Below the pieces are notes generated by a model. That model ran no database searches and was not told the DNA's origin. It worked only from the letters and a program-made list of their open reading frames with translations. Position numbers and translations under genes: made by a program. From JBDSZL01 sp039925145 (lineage in GTDB: Bacteria; Acidobacteriota; Vicinamibacteria; Vicinamibacterales; SCN-69-37), in the NCBI GenBank assembly GCA_039925145.1, contig JBDSZL010000038.1:62001-126000 (forward strand): a stretch of DNA of 64,000 bases, in the 5' to 3' direction. Every line of letters begins with the position of its first letter. Position 1 is the stretch's first letter. Of this stretch, positions 34,481 through 44,048 are shown piece by piece.

Positions 34481-36451
34481 ATGCCGACACGGTTTGGCGT
34501 CTACAGCGTGCTCCACCAAATCGGTAGCGGCACGTCGGGGCCCGTATTCCGTGCGCACGATCTCGAGACCGGCCGGCTGGCGGCCATCAAGGTCTTCGTC
34601 CGGGAGTGGTCCGACGAAGATCGTCTCCGCGTCGCGACTGGCCTCGAGTCGCTGGCGGCCGCGCAAATGCCGCACGACCGCATGGTTGCGTTGTACGAGG
34701 CGGGCGACGTGGAGGGCGTGGCGTATCTGGCAATGGAGTTCCAGCCCGCGGAGACACTCGAGCAGGCCTTGCGACGCCTCGCGCCCGCCCCTGTCGATCG
34801 TGCCCTGCCGCTGCTCGTCGGTCTCGCGACCGCGATCGACGCGGGCTGGAAGCAGCGCATGGGACACGGGGCACTCAGTCCGCGCGACATCTTCGTCTCG
34901 CCGACGGGCGAGCTGGCGGCCATCACGGGCTTCGGTGTCGCGCAGGCGCTGGCGCGCGCGGGCCAGCCCGAGCCTGGGCGTCGGGTCTACACCGCGCCAG
35001 AGCAGAGTCAGATCCCACTGGATATCCGGGCCGACGTCTTTGCACTGGGTGCGCTCGCCCACGAATTGCTCACGGGGAGGCGCCCGATTGCGCCTGGTGA
35101 GCAGGACGGCGAGCTGGGTGCCGAGGTCCCCCCGCGTCGGCGGGTTCACATCCGAGCGGTGCTCGCCACCGCACTGGCAAAGGACCCCGCCGCCCGCTTT
35201 CATTCAGCTCACGAATTCGTCCAGGCCCTCGCAGAAACTGCGGGGCTCGATGCCGAACGCGAGAGTTTCGCGCAGGCAGGCGCCGCCTCACGGCCGGCCT
35301 CGGACCTACGGTCGGTCCTGCCGGCTGTGTCTCCGCCCATGACGCGGGCACCCGAGCCCAACGTGGTCATGGCAGGCGCACGTCCTGACCGCGCAGAATC
35401 GGGGCCGTCACCGGCGTCTCGCGATGAGTCCATGCCTGCACCCGACTTCCCGTCTGAGAGCAGACCCTCGTCGATGGCGCCGAGCGTTCCGGTCGTCACC
35501 GCTGGCATCGACCCGGATGTGTTCACATCGCAGGCGCCACTTGGGCAGGCAATGGGGCGTGAGGACGTGCTGGGGGATGCCCCGATGGCGCGCGCGGCGC
35601 TGCCGCTCAGGAACGGCTCCATCACCCACGCGCCCGCGCCGGGGCCACGGGCGTGGCGTTCGTCCTTCACGGTCTCGCTCATGGCCGCTATCGGCCTGTT
35701 GATCGGCGGCGGCGCGGCATACCTCCAATTCCACCGGCCGGTGGCCGATCCGGCACAGCAGGGCGACCCGGTCGCGACAGGGGGAACAGCGTCCGTCTCC
35801 GGTTCGACGTCGGTCCTCCCACCGGCCGAGTCCGTCGACTCAGCGCCGTCGCCACCGGCCGGACCCGCGCAGCAGCCGACCTCCGCTTCGCCGCTCCCGC
35901 GTCGCCCTGCGGCGGAAGGCCGACAGGATGCGACCACCACTCCCCGACGGACAGCGGCACTGCCGGGTCGAGTGACAGTCAACTCGGAACCGACCGGCGC
36001 CATGGTCACCATAGACGGACATTTTCTGGGCGCGACGCCAGCGGCCGCGACCGACCTGTCAATCGGGGCTCACACAGTGATGGTGGCCAGGCCCGGCTAC
36101 GTGCCGCGTTCAGAGCAGGTGGTGCTCACCGCCGGGTCCCCCGCACAGGCGCTGACCATCCGCTTGCAGGCCGGACTCGAGAGCGCGTCGCGGAGCGGCG
36201 CTGAGCTCGGGCCGCCCCCGCGTGGCGATGGATCGAGCGCGTCCACCGGGTCGATCGATGTAGACTCACGTCCACGCGGCGCACGGGTTAATCTGGATGG
36301 CCGCTTCGTCGGACTGGCGCCCTTGCGGCTGGCGCAGCTGCAGACCGGCGCGCACACGGTTACGCTGGAATCCCCAGGGCGGCCGGCGGCGACCCGCCGG
36401 GTCCGCGTCGATGCGGGCCAGGTCGCGACCGTGCGCATCAACATGGAATAG
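34481..36451 (+). CDS. PEGA-domain membrane protein with a degenerate Ser/Thr kinase domain (pseudokinase)
   Basis: 656 residues from ATG 34481. Residues 4-265 are a Hanks-type kinase fold: IGSGTSGPV loop, AAIK with Lys37, the TAPEQ segment at 171-175 and DVFALG at 185-190. The catalytic HRD is HGA (129-131) and DFG is GFG (150-152), so the catalytic base and Mg-binding Asp are both lost. A Pro/Ser-rich linker, one transmembrane helix (about 393-415) and two PEGA domains (about 495-565 and 589-656) follow; the PEGA part should be extracytoplasmic. It probably acts as a scaffold or sensor. The strong Shine-Dalgarno is 35 nt upstream of this ATG, so an in-frame CTG start at 34451/34454 is possible. 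Confidence 0.82.
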   Translation: MPTRFGVYSVLHQIGSGTSGPVFRAHDLETGRLAAIKVFVREWSDEDRLRVATGLESLAAAQMPHDRMVALYEAGDVEGVAYLAMEFQPAETLEQALRRLAPAPVDRALPLLVGLATAIDAGWKQRMGHGALSPRDIFVSPTGELAAITGFGVAQALARAGQPEPGRRVYTAPEQSQIPLDIRADVFALGALAHELLTGRRPIAPGEQDGELGAEVPPRRRVHIRAVLATALAKDPAARFHSAHEFVQALAETAGLDAERESFAQAGAASRPASDLRSVLPAVSPPMTRAPEPNVVMAGARPDRAESGPSPASRDESMPAPDFPSESRPSSMAPSVPVVTAGIDPDVFTSQAPLGQAMGREDVLGDAPMARAALPLRNGSITHAPAPGPRAWRSSFTVSLMAAIGLLIGGGAAYLQFHRPVADPAQQGDPVATGGTASVSGSTSVLPPAESVDSAPSPPAGPAQQPTSASPLPRRPAAEGRQDATTTPRRTAALPGRVTVNSEPTGAMVTIDGHFLGATPAAATDLSIGAHTVMVARPGYVPRSEQVVLTAGSPAQALTIRLQAGLESASRSGAELGPPPRGDGSSASTGSIDVDSRPRGARVNLDGRFVGLAPLRLAQLQTGAHTVTLESPGRPAATRRVRVDAGQVATVRINME

Positions 36452-36489
36452 CCAGAGGCCGTTCCGCATTCATTCTGCCGAGGTTGTGT

Positions 36490-37608
36490 TTGGACGCAGT
36501 TCTTGTACTTGAAAACGGCATGGTGTTCCGCGGTATGTCAGCGGGGGCCATAGGCGAAGCCGCGGGCGAGGTCGTGTTCAACACGAGCATGACCGGCTAT
36601 CAGGAGGTGCTCACCGATCCCTCCTACTCCGGCCAGATCGTCACGATGACCTGTCCGGAGATCGGCAACTACGGCGTCACGGCCGAGGATGTCGAGTCGA
36701 GGGGGGTTCAGGTGGCCGGCTTCGTCATCCGTGCCGAGTCGCCGATGGCGAGCAACTGGCGCGCCGAGGGCACCCTGCGCGACTACCTGATCAGCAACGG
36801 CATCGTGGCCATCGCGGATGTCGACACGCGGGCGTTGACACGTCTGCTTCGTTCATCTGGCGTCATGCGCGGCGTCATCGGCACGGGACGCGTTGACCCG
36901 AACGAGCTGGTGCAGAAGGCGAAGAGCCTGCCCAGGATGGAAGGGGCCGATCTTGTGCAGACGGTCACCTGCCAGGAGCCGTTCGACTACCAGCCGCCGC
37001 CCGGCGACGAGTTCGTCGTGCCCGCGGGGCACCGGGTGAGTCGACCGCTGCGGATTGCCGCCTACGATTTGGGCATGAAATACAACATCCTGCGCCGCTT
37101 TGCCGCCTACGGCTGCCAGGTGCGCGTGTATCCGGCTTCCACACCTGCGTCAACGCTGTTAGAGTCGGCGCCCGATGGCATATTTCTGAGCAACGGCCCG
37201 GGTGATCCAGCGGTACTCGATTACGCCATTGCCAATGCCAGGGAAGTGGTGAAGAGCGGCGTGCCGACGTTTGGTATCTGCCTGGGGCATCAGGTGCTGG
37301 GCCTGGCCCTCGGGGCGCGCACGTTCAAACTGAAATTCGGCCACCGCGGCGCCAACCACCCGGTGCAGGAGCTGCGCTCCGGCAAGGTGGAGATTACGTC
37401 GCAGAACCACGGCTTTGCGATCGACCGCGATTCGTTGCCCCACGACGTAGAGGTGACGCACCTCAATCTGTACGACGGCACGATTGAAGGGCTGCGTCAC
37501 GTGTCCCGCCCGGTGTTCTGCGTGCAGTACCACCCAGAAGCGGCTCCCGGACCGCACGACGCCGATTACCTATTCGACCAGTTCATCAGCGCGATGGATC
37601 AGAAGTAG
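36490..37608 (+). CDS. carA: Carbamoyl-phosphate synthase small subunit
   Basis: 372 residues. TTG 36490 is preferred over TTG 36484 because GAGG lies 6 nt before it and the protein then starts MDAVLVLENG as in the family. The N-terminal domain has FNTSMTGYQEVLTDPSY. The class I glutaminase has TFGICLGHQ with Cys264, and the triad His348/Glu350 in CVQYHPEAAPGP. It hydrolyses glutamine and feeds ammonia to CarB for pyrimidine and arginine synthesis. carB starts 8 bp after its stop. Confidence 0.96.
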   Translation: MDAVLVLENGMVFRGMSAGAIGEAAGEVVFNTSMTGYQEVLTDPSYSGQIVTMTCPEIGNYGVTAEDVESRGVQVAGFVIRAESPMASNWRAEGTLRDYLISNGIVAIADVDTRALTRLLRSSGVMRGVIGTGRVDPNELVQKAKSLPRMEGADLVQTVTCQEPFDYQPPPGDEFVVPAGHRVSRPLRIAAYDLGMKYNILRRFAAYGCQVRVYPASTPASTLLESAPDGIFLSNGPGDPAVLDYAIANAREVVKSGVPTFGICLGHQVLGLALGARTFKLKFGHRGANHPVQELRSGKVEITSQNHGFAIDRDSLPHDVEVTHLNLYDGTIEGLRHVSRPVFCVQYHPEAAPGPHDADYLFDQFISAMDQK

Positions 37609-37616
37609 CCCGCAGC

Positions 37617-40600
37617 ATGCCGAAGAGAACCGACCTGAAACGTGTGCTCGTCATCGGCTCTGGTCCGATCGTGATCGGCCAGGCCTGCGAGTTCGACTAC
37701 TCCGGAACCCAGGCGTGCAAGGCGCTGCGCGCCGAGGGGCTCGAGGTCATCCTCGTCAACAGCAATCCGGCGACGATCATGACCGACCCCGAGATTGCCG
37801 ATCGCACCTACGTCGAACCGCTTACGGTCGCGGCGCTCGAGCAGATCATCGAGCGCGAGCGTCCCGATGCGCTGCTGCCCACCGTCGGCGGTCAGACGGC
37901 GCTCAACCTGGCGGTGGAGCTGGCCGAGCACGGCGTGCTCGCGAAGTACAACGTCGCGCTGATCGGCGCGTCGATTGCCGCCATCAAGGTTGCCGAGGAT
38001 CGCCAGCTGTTCAAAGAGGCGATGCGCTCGATCGACATCAGCGTGCCCCTCAGTGTCTGCGCCAACTCGATGAGTCAGGCGCTCGGCGCGGCCGACACGA
38101 TGGGATTTCCGCTGATCATCCGCCCGTCGTTCACCCTCGGCGGCGTCGGCGGCGGCATCGCCTACAACATCGAAGAGTTCCGCGATATCTGCCAGCGGGG
38201 TCTCGACATGAGCCCGGTCCACGAGATTCTCGTGGAAGAGTCGGTCATCGGCTGGAAAGAGTTCGAGCTCGAAGTGATGCGCGACGGCGCCGATAACTTC
38301 GTCGTCATCTGCTCCATCGAAAACATCGATCCGATGGGCGTGCACACCGGCGACAGCATCACCGTGGCGCCGGCGCTGACGCTGACCGACAAGGAATACC
38401 AGCGCATGCGCGACGCCGCCCGGCGGATCATCCGGAAGATCGGCGTGGAGACCGGGGGCTCGAACATCCAGTTTGCGATCAACCCTGACGACGGACGCAT
38501 GGTCGCCATCGAGATGAATCCGCGCGTGTCGCGGTCGTCGGCGCTCGCCTCGAAGGCCACTGGGTTTCCCATCGCGAAGATCGCCGCCAAACTCGCGCTG
38601 GGGTACCGGCTCGATGAAATCAAGAACGACATCACGCGCGAGACGCCCGCGTCGTTCGAGCCGACGATCGACTACGTGGTGGTGAAGGTGCCGCGGTGGG
38701 CGTTCGAGAAGTTCCCCCAGGCCGATCGCACGCTGACGACGCAGATGAAGTCGGTCGGCGAGGCGATGGCGATCGGGCGCACCTTCAAGGAAGCCTTTTT
38801 GAAGGCCTTCCGTTCGCTCGAGCTGGGCAAGAGCGGGCTGCTGCTCGGCCAGACGGCCACCGGCAGCGAGTACGAGCAGGAGGACCAGACGTCGCTGCAG
38901 CAGGCGCTCGGCATTCCGACCGACCGCCGCATGTTCGCCGTGTTCCGCGCCCTCGAGCGCGGATGGACGCTCGACGAAATCCATCGGCTCACGCACATCG
39001 ATCCCTGGTTTCTCACGCAGTTCCAGCAGATCGTCGAGCTCGCTCGCTCGGCTCAGGCCGTGGGCGCGCGTGACCTCTCCGACGACCTGCTGCGCACGTT
39101 GAAACGCGCCGGGTTCGGCGACGCGGATATCGCCCGTCTCGTCGGCGTCGACGAAGACAGCATGCGCGGACGTCGCATCGAGGCCAGGATCATCGCCGCG
39201 TACAAACGCATCGACACCTGTGCGGCTGAGTTCGAGTCGTACACCCCGTACATGTATGGCACCTTCGAGGATCAGTGCGAGGCTGAACCGAATTCCCGGT
39301 CAAAAGTAATCATCCTTGGGAGTGGGCCCAATCGCATCGGTCAGGGCATCGAGTTCGACTACTGCTGCTGTCACGCGGCCTTCGCGTTTCGCGAGGAGGG
39401 CTTCGAGACGATCATGGTGAACTGCAATCCCGAGACGGTCTCGACCGACTACGACACGGTCGACCGGCTCTACTTCGAGCCGCTGACCTTCGAAGACGTG
39501 TTTGCGATTATCGAGCGCGAGAAAAGCGCGGGCGGCGATGTCGCCTGCGTCGTGCAGTACGGCGGGCAGACGCCGTTGAAGCTGTCCCTGCGGCTGCAGG
39601 AGGCCGGCGTCCGGATTCTGGGCACGTCGCCCGACTCGATCGACCTGGCCGAGGATCGTGACCGGTTTTCACGACTGCTCTGGGATCTCGGCATTCCGCA
39701 GGCCAAGAGCGGAACGGCCACATCAGAAGAGCAGGCGCGCGAAGTGGCCGGCGCGATTGGCTTTCCCGTGGTCGTGCGCCCCTCATACGTCCTCGGCGGC
39801 CGCGCGATGGCGATCGTGTACGACACGGCCGCGCTCAATCGGTACATGCGGCACGCGGTGCAGGCCTCGCCCGAGCACCCAGTACTGATCGACAAGTTCC
39901 TCGAGGACGCTACGGAGATCGACGTCGACGCGCTGGCCGATGCCAGCGGCGGGGTGATCGTCGGGGGCATCATGGAGCACATCGAGCAGGCCGGTATCCA
40001 TTCCGGCGACAGCTCGTGTGTCGTGCCGCCGTTCCAGCTGAGCGATCGTCACATGGCGACGATTCGCGACTACACCCGTCGCATCGCGCGTGCCCTCAAC
40101 GTCGTCGGGCTCATGAACACGCAGTTCGCCATCAAGGACGATGTGGTGTACGTGCTCGAGGTCAATCCCCGCGCGTCCCGGACGGTGCCGTACCTCTCGA
40201 AAGCCACCGGTGTGCCGCTGGCCAAGGTCGCGGCGCGGCTGATGATCGGCCGGACCCTCGCCGAGCTCGGGATCACCGCGGACCTGGAAGTCGGCGGGTC
40301 CTTCGTGAAGACGCCGGTGTTTCCGTTCGTGCGGTTTCCTGGCGTCGACACGCTGTTGGGGCCGGAGATGAAGTCGACGGGCGAGGTGATGGGTTGCGCG
40401 GAGACCTTCGGGTCGGCGTTCGCCAAGGCCTACATGGGTGCCGGGCAGCACCTGCCGCAACAGGGGACCGCGTTCATCAGCGTGAACAATCGAGACAAGG
40501 CCGCAGTGGTGCCAATCGCCCGCGACCTGGCGCGCCTCGGGTTTTCGCTGATGGCGACCCGCGGCACGGCCGCCTACCTGCGAGCGCATGGACTCGAGGC

Positions 40601-40880
40601 CAGCATTATCTTCAAGATTAACGAAGGCCGTCCGCACGTCGGAGACGAGTTGTTGAACCGCCGCATCGCGCTCGTCATCAACACGCCGCTCGGTCGTGAC
40701 TCGTTCTTCGACGATCGCGCCGTCCGCAGCGTCGCGATGATGCAGGGCGTGCCCGCCATCACGACCCTGACGGGCGCGGCCGCCGCGGTCAGCGCGATCG
40801 AAGCAATCCGCAACGAGGGGCTCAGCGTCAAGTCTCTGCAGGAGTACCACGAGGAGTTTCAGGCGCAGAAGGCCAGATGA
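37617..40880 (+). CDS. carB: Carbamoyl-phosphate synthase large subunit
   Basis: 1087 residues, full length. Two homologous ATP-grasp halves are visible: the first with GSGPIVIGQACEFDYSG and EVILVNSNPATIMTD, the second with GSGPNRIGQGIEFDYCC and ETIMVNCNPETVSTDYD. The C-terminal MGS-like allosteric domain has FSLMATRGTAAYLRA and VINTPLG. With CarA it makes carbamoyl phosphate from glutamine or ammonia, bicarbonate and 2 ATP. No frame break is seen over 3.2 kb. Confidence 0.97.
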   Translation: MPKRTDLKRVLVIGSGPIVIGQACEFDYSGTQACKALRAEGLEVILVNSNPATIMTDPEIADRTYVEPLTVAALEQIIERERPDALLPTVGGQTALNLAVELAEHGVLAKYNVALIGASIAAIKVAEDRQLFKEAMRSIDISVPLSVCANSMSQALGAADTMGFPLIIRPSFTLGGVGGGIAYNIEEFRDICQRGLDMSPVHEILVEESVIGWKEFELEVMRDGADNFVVICSIENIDPMGVHTGDSITVAPALTLTDKEYQRMRDAARRIIRKIGVETGGSNIQFAINPDDGRMVAIEMNPRVSRSSALASKATGFPIAKIAAKLALGYRLDEIKNDITRETPASFEPTIDYVVVKVPRWAFEKFPQADRTLTTQMKSVGEAMAIGRTFKEAFLKAFRSLELGKSGLLLGQTATGSEYEQEDQTSLQQALGIPTDRRMFAVFRALERGWTLDEIHRLTHIDPWFLTQFQQIVELARSAQAVGARDLSDDLLRTLKRAGFGDADIARLVGVDEDSMRGRRIEARIIAAYKRIDTCAAEFESYTPYMYGTFEDQCEAEPNSRSKVIILGSGPNRIGQGIEFDYCCCHAAFAFREEGFETIMVNCNPETVSTDYDTVDRLYFEPLTFEDVFAIIEREKSAGGDVACVVQYGGQTPLKLSLRLQEAGVRILGTSPDSIDLAEDRDRFSRLLWDLGIPQAKSGTATSEEQAREVAGAIGFPVVVRPSYVLGGRAMAIVYDTAALNRYMRHAVQASPEHPVLIDKFLEDATEIDVDALADASGGVIVGGIMEHIEQAGIHSGDSSCVVPPFQLSDRHMATIRDYTRRIARALNVVGLMNTQFAIKDDVVYVLEVNPRASRTVPYLSKATGVPLAKVAARLMIGRTLAELGITADLEVGGSFVKTPVFPFVRFPGVDTLLGPEMKSTGEVMGCAETFGSAFAKAYMGAGQHLPQQGTAFISVNNRDKAAVVPIARDLARLGFSLMATRGTAAYLRAHGLEASIIFKINEGRPHVGDELLNRRIALVINTPLGRDSFFDDRAVRSVAMMQGVPAITTLTGAAAAVSAIEAIRNEGLSVKSLQEYHEEFQAQKAR

Positions 40881-40991
40881 GGCGACTGGGCGCGCCCGGT
40901 GCCACGCAGGTAGGCGCGACCCCGTGCCCTCAGGCCTCTGAGCCTCGCTGACGTTCGCCGATCTCGTTGGACCACTCGGCCACAATCGCCC

Positions 40992-41402
40992 ATGGCAACT
41001 ATCGACCTGTCGAAGTACCTCTCCGAGGAGTTCTTCCGTGCCTCGGGCCCCGGCGGACAGAACGTCAACAAAGTGGAGACGGCGGTGCGTCTCCGGTTCG
41101 ATGTGGCTCGGTCCGCTCTCCCGGATGACGTCAAAACGCGCCTCGTGACGCTCCCGGGCGTCAAGGTCATAGACGATGGCGTGCTCGTAATCGAGGCACG
41201 CGAACACCGGACACAAGGGCGCAATCGCGAGGCGGCGCGCGCGCGACTCGGAGCCTTGATCGAGCGCGCGTCGAAGCGGCCACGCACCCGTCGGCCTACG
41301 CGCCCGACGCGAGCCGCACGCGAGCTGCGGTTGGTGGCGAAAGATCGCCGCGCCAGTATCAAACGCCAGCGCAGCACGGGCAGGGCTGACGACACGGACT
41401 GA
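40992..41402 (+). CDS. arfB: Alternative ribosome-rescue factor / peptidyl-tRNA hydrolase ArfB
   Basis: 136 residues. The RF-1-like domain has the GGQ loop in ASGPGGQNVNKVET (Gly21-Gly22-Gln23), which hydrolyses peptidyl-tRNA. The arginine-rich tail (KRPRTRRPTRPTRAARELRLVAKDRRASIKRQR) is the part that enters the empty mRNA channel in ArfB/YaeJ. It rescues ribosomes stalled on non-stop mRNAs. It lies 111 bp after carB; no clear Shine-Dalgarno. Confidence 0.93.
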   Translation: MATIDLSKYLSEEFFRASGPGGQNVNKVETAVRLRFDVARSALPDDVKTRLVTLPGVKVIDDGVLVIEAREHRTQGRNREAARARLGALIERASKRPRTRRPTRPTRAARELRLVAKDRRASIKRQRSTGRADDTD

Positions 41403-41591
41403 GCCACACGGACCTGGCAAGCGACGCTCGTTCTTTCGCTGCCACGGCCGCCCGCGCCGCTGACGACTGGCACATTCTGCCAGCCCCAGGTCCCGCTGCT
41501 GCAGTTTCCGCACACCCGAACGACACCAACGCCGTCCGGACAGCAGGACTGCCAATCAACACGCTGCCGCGCTTCTTGCACCGTTTGTGGC
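41403..41591. other. 189-bp gap between arfB and comEC
   Basis: No gene was recognised. It holds one small hairpin, CTGGCA-CATTC-TGCCAG (41467-41483), without a T-run, so it is not an intrinsic terminator. No convincing promoter was seen. Confidence 0.4.
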
Positions 41592-44048
41592 GTGCGGCTC
41601 GTCCACGTGCTCGCCATCGTTGTCCTCGTCGGTGCGGCGTGTGGCTGTTTGATCCGAGTCTCCCCTGGAGCGACCGCGGCGATCGCTCTGGGCGCTGGGT
41701 CGGTGGCCGTCGCTTGTCGGCGGCCGTGGCCTCGGGTCGTCTTCGGACTGGCATGTGCCGGTGCCGCCATGACGGCGTACGCGGCGGGGGAGCGCGAGGT
41801 CGCGTTGCATCCCCCGCTCGAAGCCTGGCTATCACGAATAGACCTGGCAGAGTCGCTCCTGACACTCGAGGGCAGCCTCGAGGGCGATGCAGAAATCGAG
41901 TCGTCTGGATCGGTGCGGTTGCGCGTGGCGGTCAGCCGTGCCCGGGCCGATCACGACTGGCACGACGTGCGCGGGCACGTGCAGTTGCATGTGAACGGCG
42001 CCGCGGCGCCGTCACTCGCCGGACGCTGGACTCGGGGGCGGGCGGTCGTCCTGCCAGCTGTGCTCCGAGAGCCTCAGGTCACGCGCAATCCAGGCAGTCC
42101 CCCCGTCGATTGGCAGGCGCTCGTTCGCGGCTACGACTACTTCGGCACGGTGAAGAGCGCCTGGCTCGTGTCGGTGGCCCGCGGCGCGTGGATCGACGAG
42201 GCGTCCGCGTCGGTGCGCCGGTTTGTCCGCGAGCGCGTCGTACGCCTCTGCGGACACGCACACGGATCGTCGGCGGCGGTGATCACGGCGATTCTCATCG
42301 GCGACCGTGCCGGCCTCGACCAGGATGTCCAGCGCCGACTGCAGGCCGCCGGCACGTACCACGTCATCGCGATCTCGGGTGGCAATATCGCGCTCGTCAC
42401 CGGTCTGGTCCTCATCGCCTTGCGGCCGCTGGTCCGATCGTACCGGGTACCGGCACTTGTCACGATTGCGGCGGCCTGTGCGTATGGTGCAGTGGTTGGC
42501 GATGCTCCGTCGGTAAGGCGTGCTGTCACCGCCGCCTGCCTCTACCTGGCCGCTGAATGCGTCGGATTCGTCATTGCACCTGGCCAGGCCATCGCGCTCG
42601 TGGTCATCCTCGTGTTGCTTTGGGCGCCATTGACGGTTGTCCTGCCTGCGGCATGGCTGTCGTTCGGGGCCACCTTCGGAATTCTCCTCATGGCCTCCAG
42701 ACTGCTCGTTCTTGCCAGGGGAGAACCGTCAGCTCCGAGAAGCGTACTCGCGCACGTGTGGCGCGCCGCCGCCAGTCTGTTCTGCGCTACGCTCGCCGCC
42801 GAGCTGGTGCTGCTGCCGGTGTCGGCCGCGCTCTTCTCGCGGGTAGGTCTCGCGGGTCTGCTGTTGAACTTCGTGGCCATACCCGCAATGGCCGTCGCAC
42901 AAATCGCAGGGGCAGCCGGTGTGCTGCTCATTGACTGGTGGCCGCTCGCGGCCCGTGCAGCGGGGGCCCTCGCGATCGGCGGCGCCGAGCTCCTTGTCGA
43001 ATCGTCGAAGCTTGTCGATGTCGCCCCGTGGTTGTCGTGGCGCGTGCCGCCCGCCTCCATCCTGTGCGTGGCTTGCTACTACGCGTGCCTGGCGACACTC
43101 TGGTTTGGGTGGCGCCATCGTCGCATCCGGGTGCCCGGGGTCATCCTCGGGGCTGCAAGTCTGGTAGCGCTCTTGTATGCGCCCGCTCTCGAATGGAGCA
43201 GGCCCGCCGTCGGAGTCCTTCGCCTCACGATGATCGACGTCGGGCAGGGCGACGCATTTCTGCTGCAGTTCCCCACAGGACACACGCTGCTTGTCGATGC
43301 CGGCGGCGCCAGTTCCGGGTTCGATATCGGCGACCGCGTCGTGGCGCCCGCGCTCTGGGCGCTCGGCGTCCGACGGCTCGACTGGCTTCTGGTGACCCAC
43401 CCCGATCTCGATCACATTGGCGGAGCGGCGTCCGTGGCGGCCGCCTTCGACGTGCGCGAGATCTGGGAAGGCGTTCCCGTTCCCCGCGATCCGAAGCGTC
43501 GGTCGCTGCGGCAGGTGGCCACGGCCCTTGGCGCGGGATGGCGGCAGCAGCAGCGCGGCGACCATCTCGAGGTCGGCGGCATCTCGGTCGACGTGATGGG
43601 CCCCCTGCTGCCCGATTGGGAGCGACAAAAAGTCCGGAACGATGACTCCGTCGTCCTGCGTCTTCGCTATGGCGATGTCGAGATGCTGCTCACTGGCGAC
43701 GTCAGTGCCGAAATCGAGCGCACGCTGCTGTCTTCGTCAGTCGACGACCATGACCCGCCGCTGCGGGTGCTCAAGGTCGCACATCACGGCAGCCGCACAT
43801 CGTCGTCGGCCAGGTTCCTTCAGCGATATCGGCCCGTCGCTGCGCTCGTCAGTGTGGGACGCGGGAACAGCTTCGGGCACCCGGCACCGGAGGTGATCGC
43901 GGGCCTACGGCAGGTGGCCTCGCACGTGTTTCGATCCGACCGCGATGCCGCCGTCATCGTCGAGACCGACGGCCACGTGGTGCGGGCGCAGACGTGGGAG
44001 GGGCAGACGTGGCAGGCTGGTGTCTGGTCTTCTGCTCCTGGGCCTTGA
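41592..44048 (+). CDS. comEC: ComEC/Rec2 competence-type DNA transport protein
   Basis: 818 residues from GTG 41592. Order: N-terminal hydrophobic segments and a DUF4131-like soluble region, the multi-pass competence domain (AILIGDRAGLDQDVQRRLQAAG, then YHVIAISGGNIALVTGL), and a C-terminal metallo-beta-lactamase domain (TMIDVGQGDAFLLQFP, THPDLDHIGG near 601-610, KVAHHGSRTSS). It forms the inner-membrane channel for single-stranded DNA uptake. Its last 95 bp overlap the end of mazG on the other strand. Confidence 0.95.
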   Translation: MRLVHVLAIVVLVGAACGCLIRVSPGATAAIALGAGSVAVACRRPWPRVVFGLACAGAAMTAYAAGEREVALHPPLEAWLSRIDLAESLLTLEGSLEGDAEIESSGSVRLRVAVSRARADHDWHDVRGHVQLHVNGAAAPSLAGRWTRGRAVVLPAVLREPQVTRNPGSPPVDWQALVRGYDYFGTVKSAWLVSVARGAWIDEASASVRRFVRERVVRLCGHAHGSSAAVITAILIGDRAGLDQDVQRRLQAAGTYHVIAISGGNIALVTGLVLIALRPLVRSYRVPALVTIAAACAYGAVVGDAPSVRRAVTAACLYLAAECVGFVIAPGQAIALVVILVLLWAPLTVVLPAAWLSFGATFGILLMASRLLVLARGEPSAPRSVLAHVWRAAASLFCATLAAELVLLPVSAALFSRVGLAGLLLNFVAIPAMAVAQIAGAAGVLLIDWWPLAARAAGALAIGGAELLVESSKLVDVAPWLSWRVPPASILCVACYYACLATLWFGWRHRRIRVPGVILGAASLVALLYAPALEWSRPAVGVLRLTMIDVGQGDAFLLQFPTGHTLLVDAGGASSGFDIGDRVVAPALWALGVRRLDWLLVTHPDLDHIGGAASVAAAFDVREIWEGVPVPRDPKRRSLRQVATALGAGWRQQQRGDHLEVGGISVDVMGPLLPDWERQKVRNDDSVVLRLRYGDVEMLLTGDVSAEIERTLLSSSVDDHDPPLRVLKVAHHGSRTSSSARFLQRYRPVAALVSVGRGNSFGHPAPEVIAGLRQVASHVFRSDRDAAVIVETDGHVVRAQTWEGQTWQAGVWSSAPGP

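Noticed and set aside
37599..38996. 465-codon minus-strand open frame inside carB
   Set aside because: Antisense shadow with biased Asp/Arg/His content; no homology recognised.
41467..41483. Hairpin CTGGCA-CATTC-TGCCAG as a terminator after arfB
   Set aside because: Six-bp stem without a following T-run; could be chance.
39783..41555. 590-codon minus-strand open frame over carB, arfB and the following gap
   Set aside because: No recognisable motif, low-complexity Arg/His/Gly content, opposite an intact carB; the gap part has no ribosome site.
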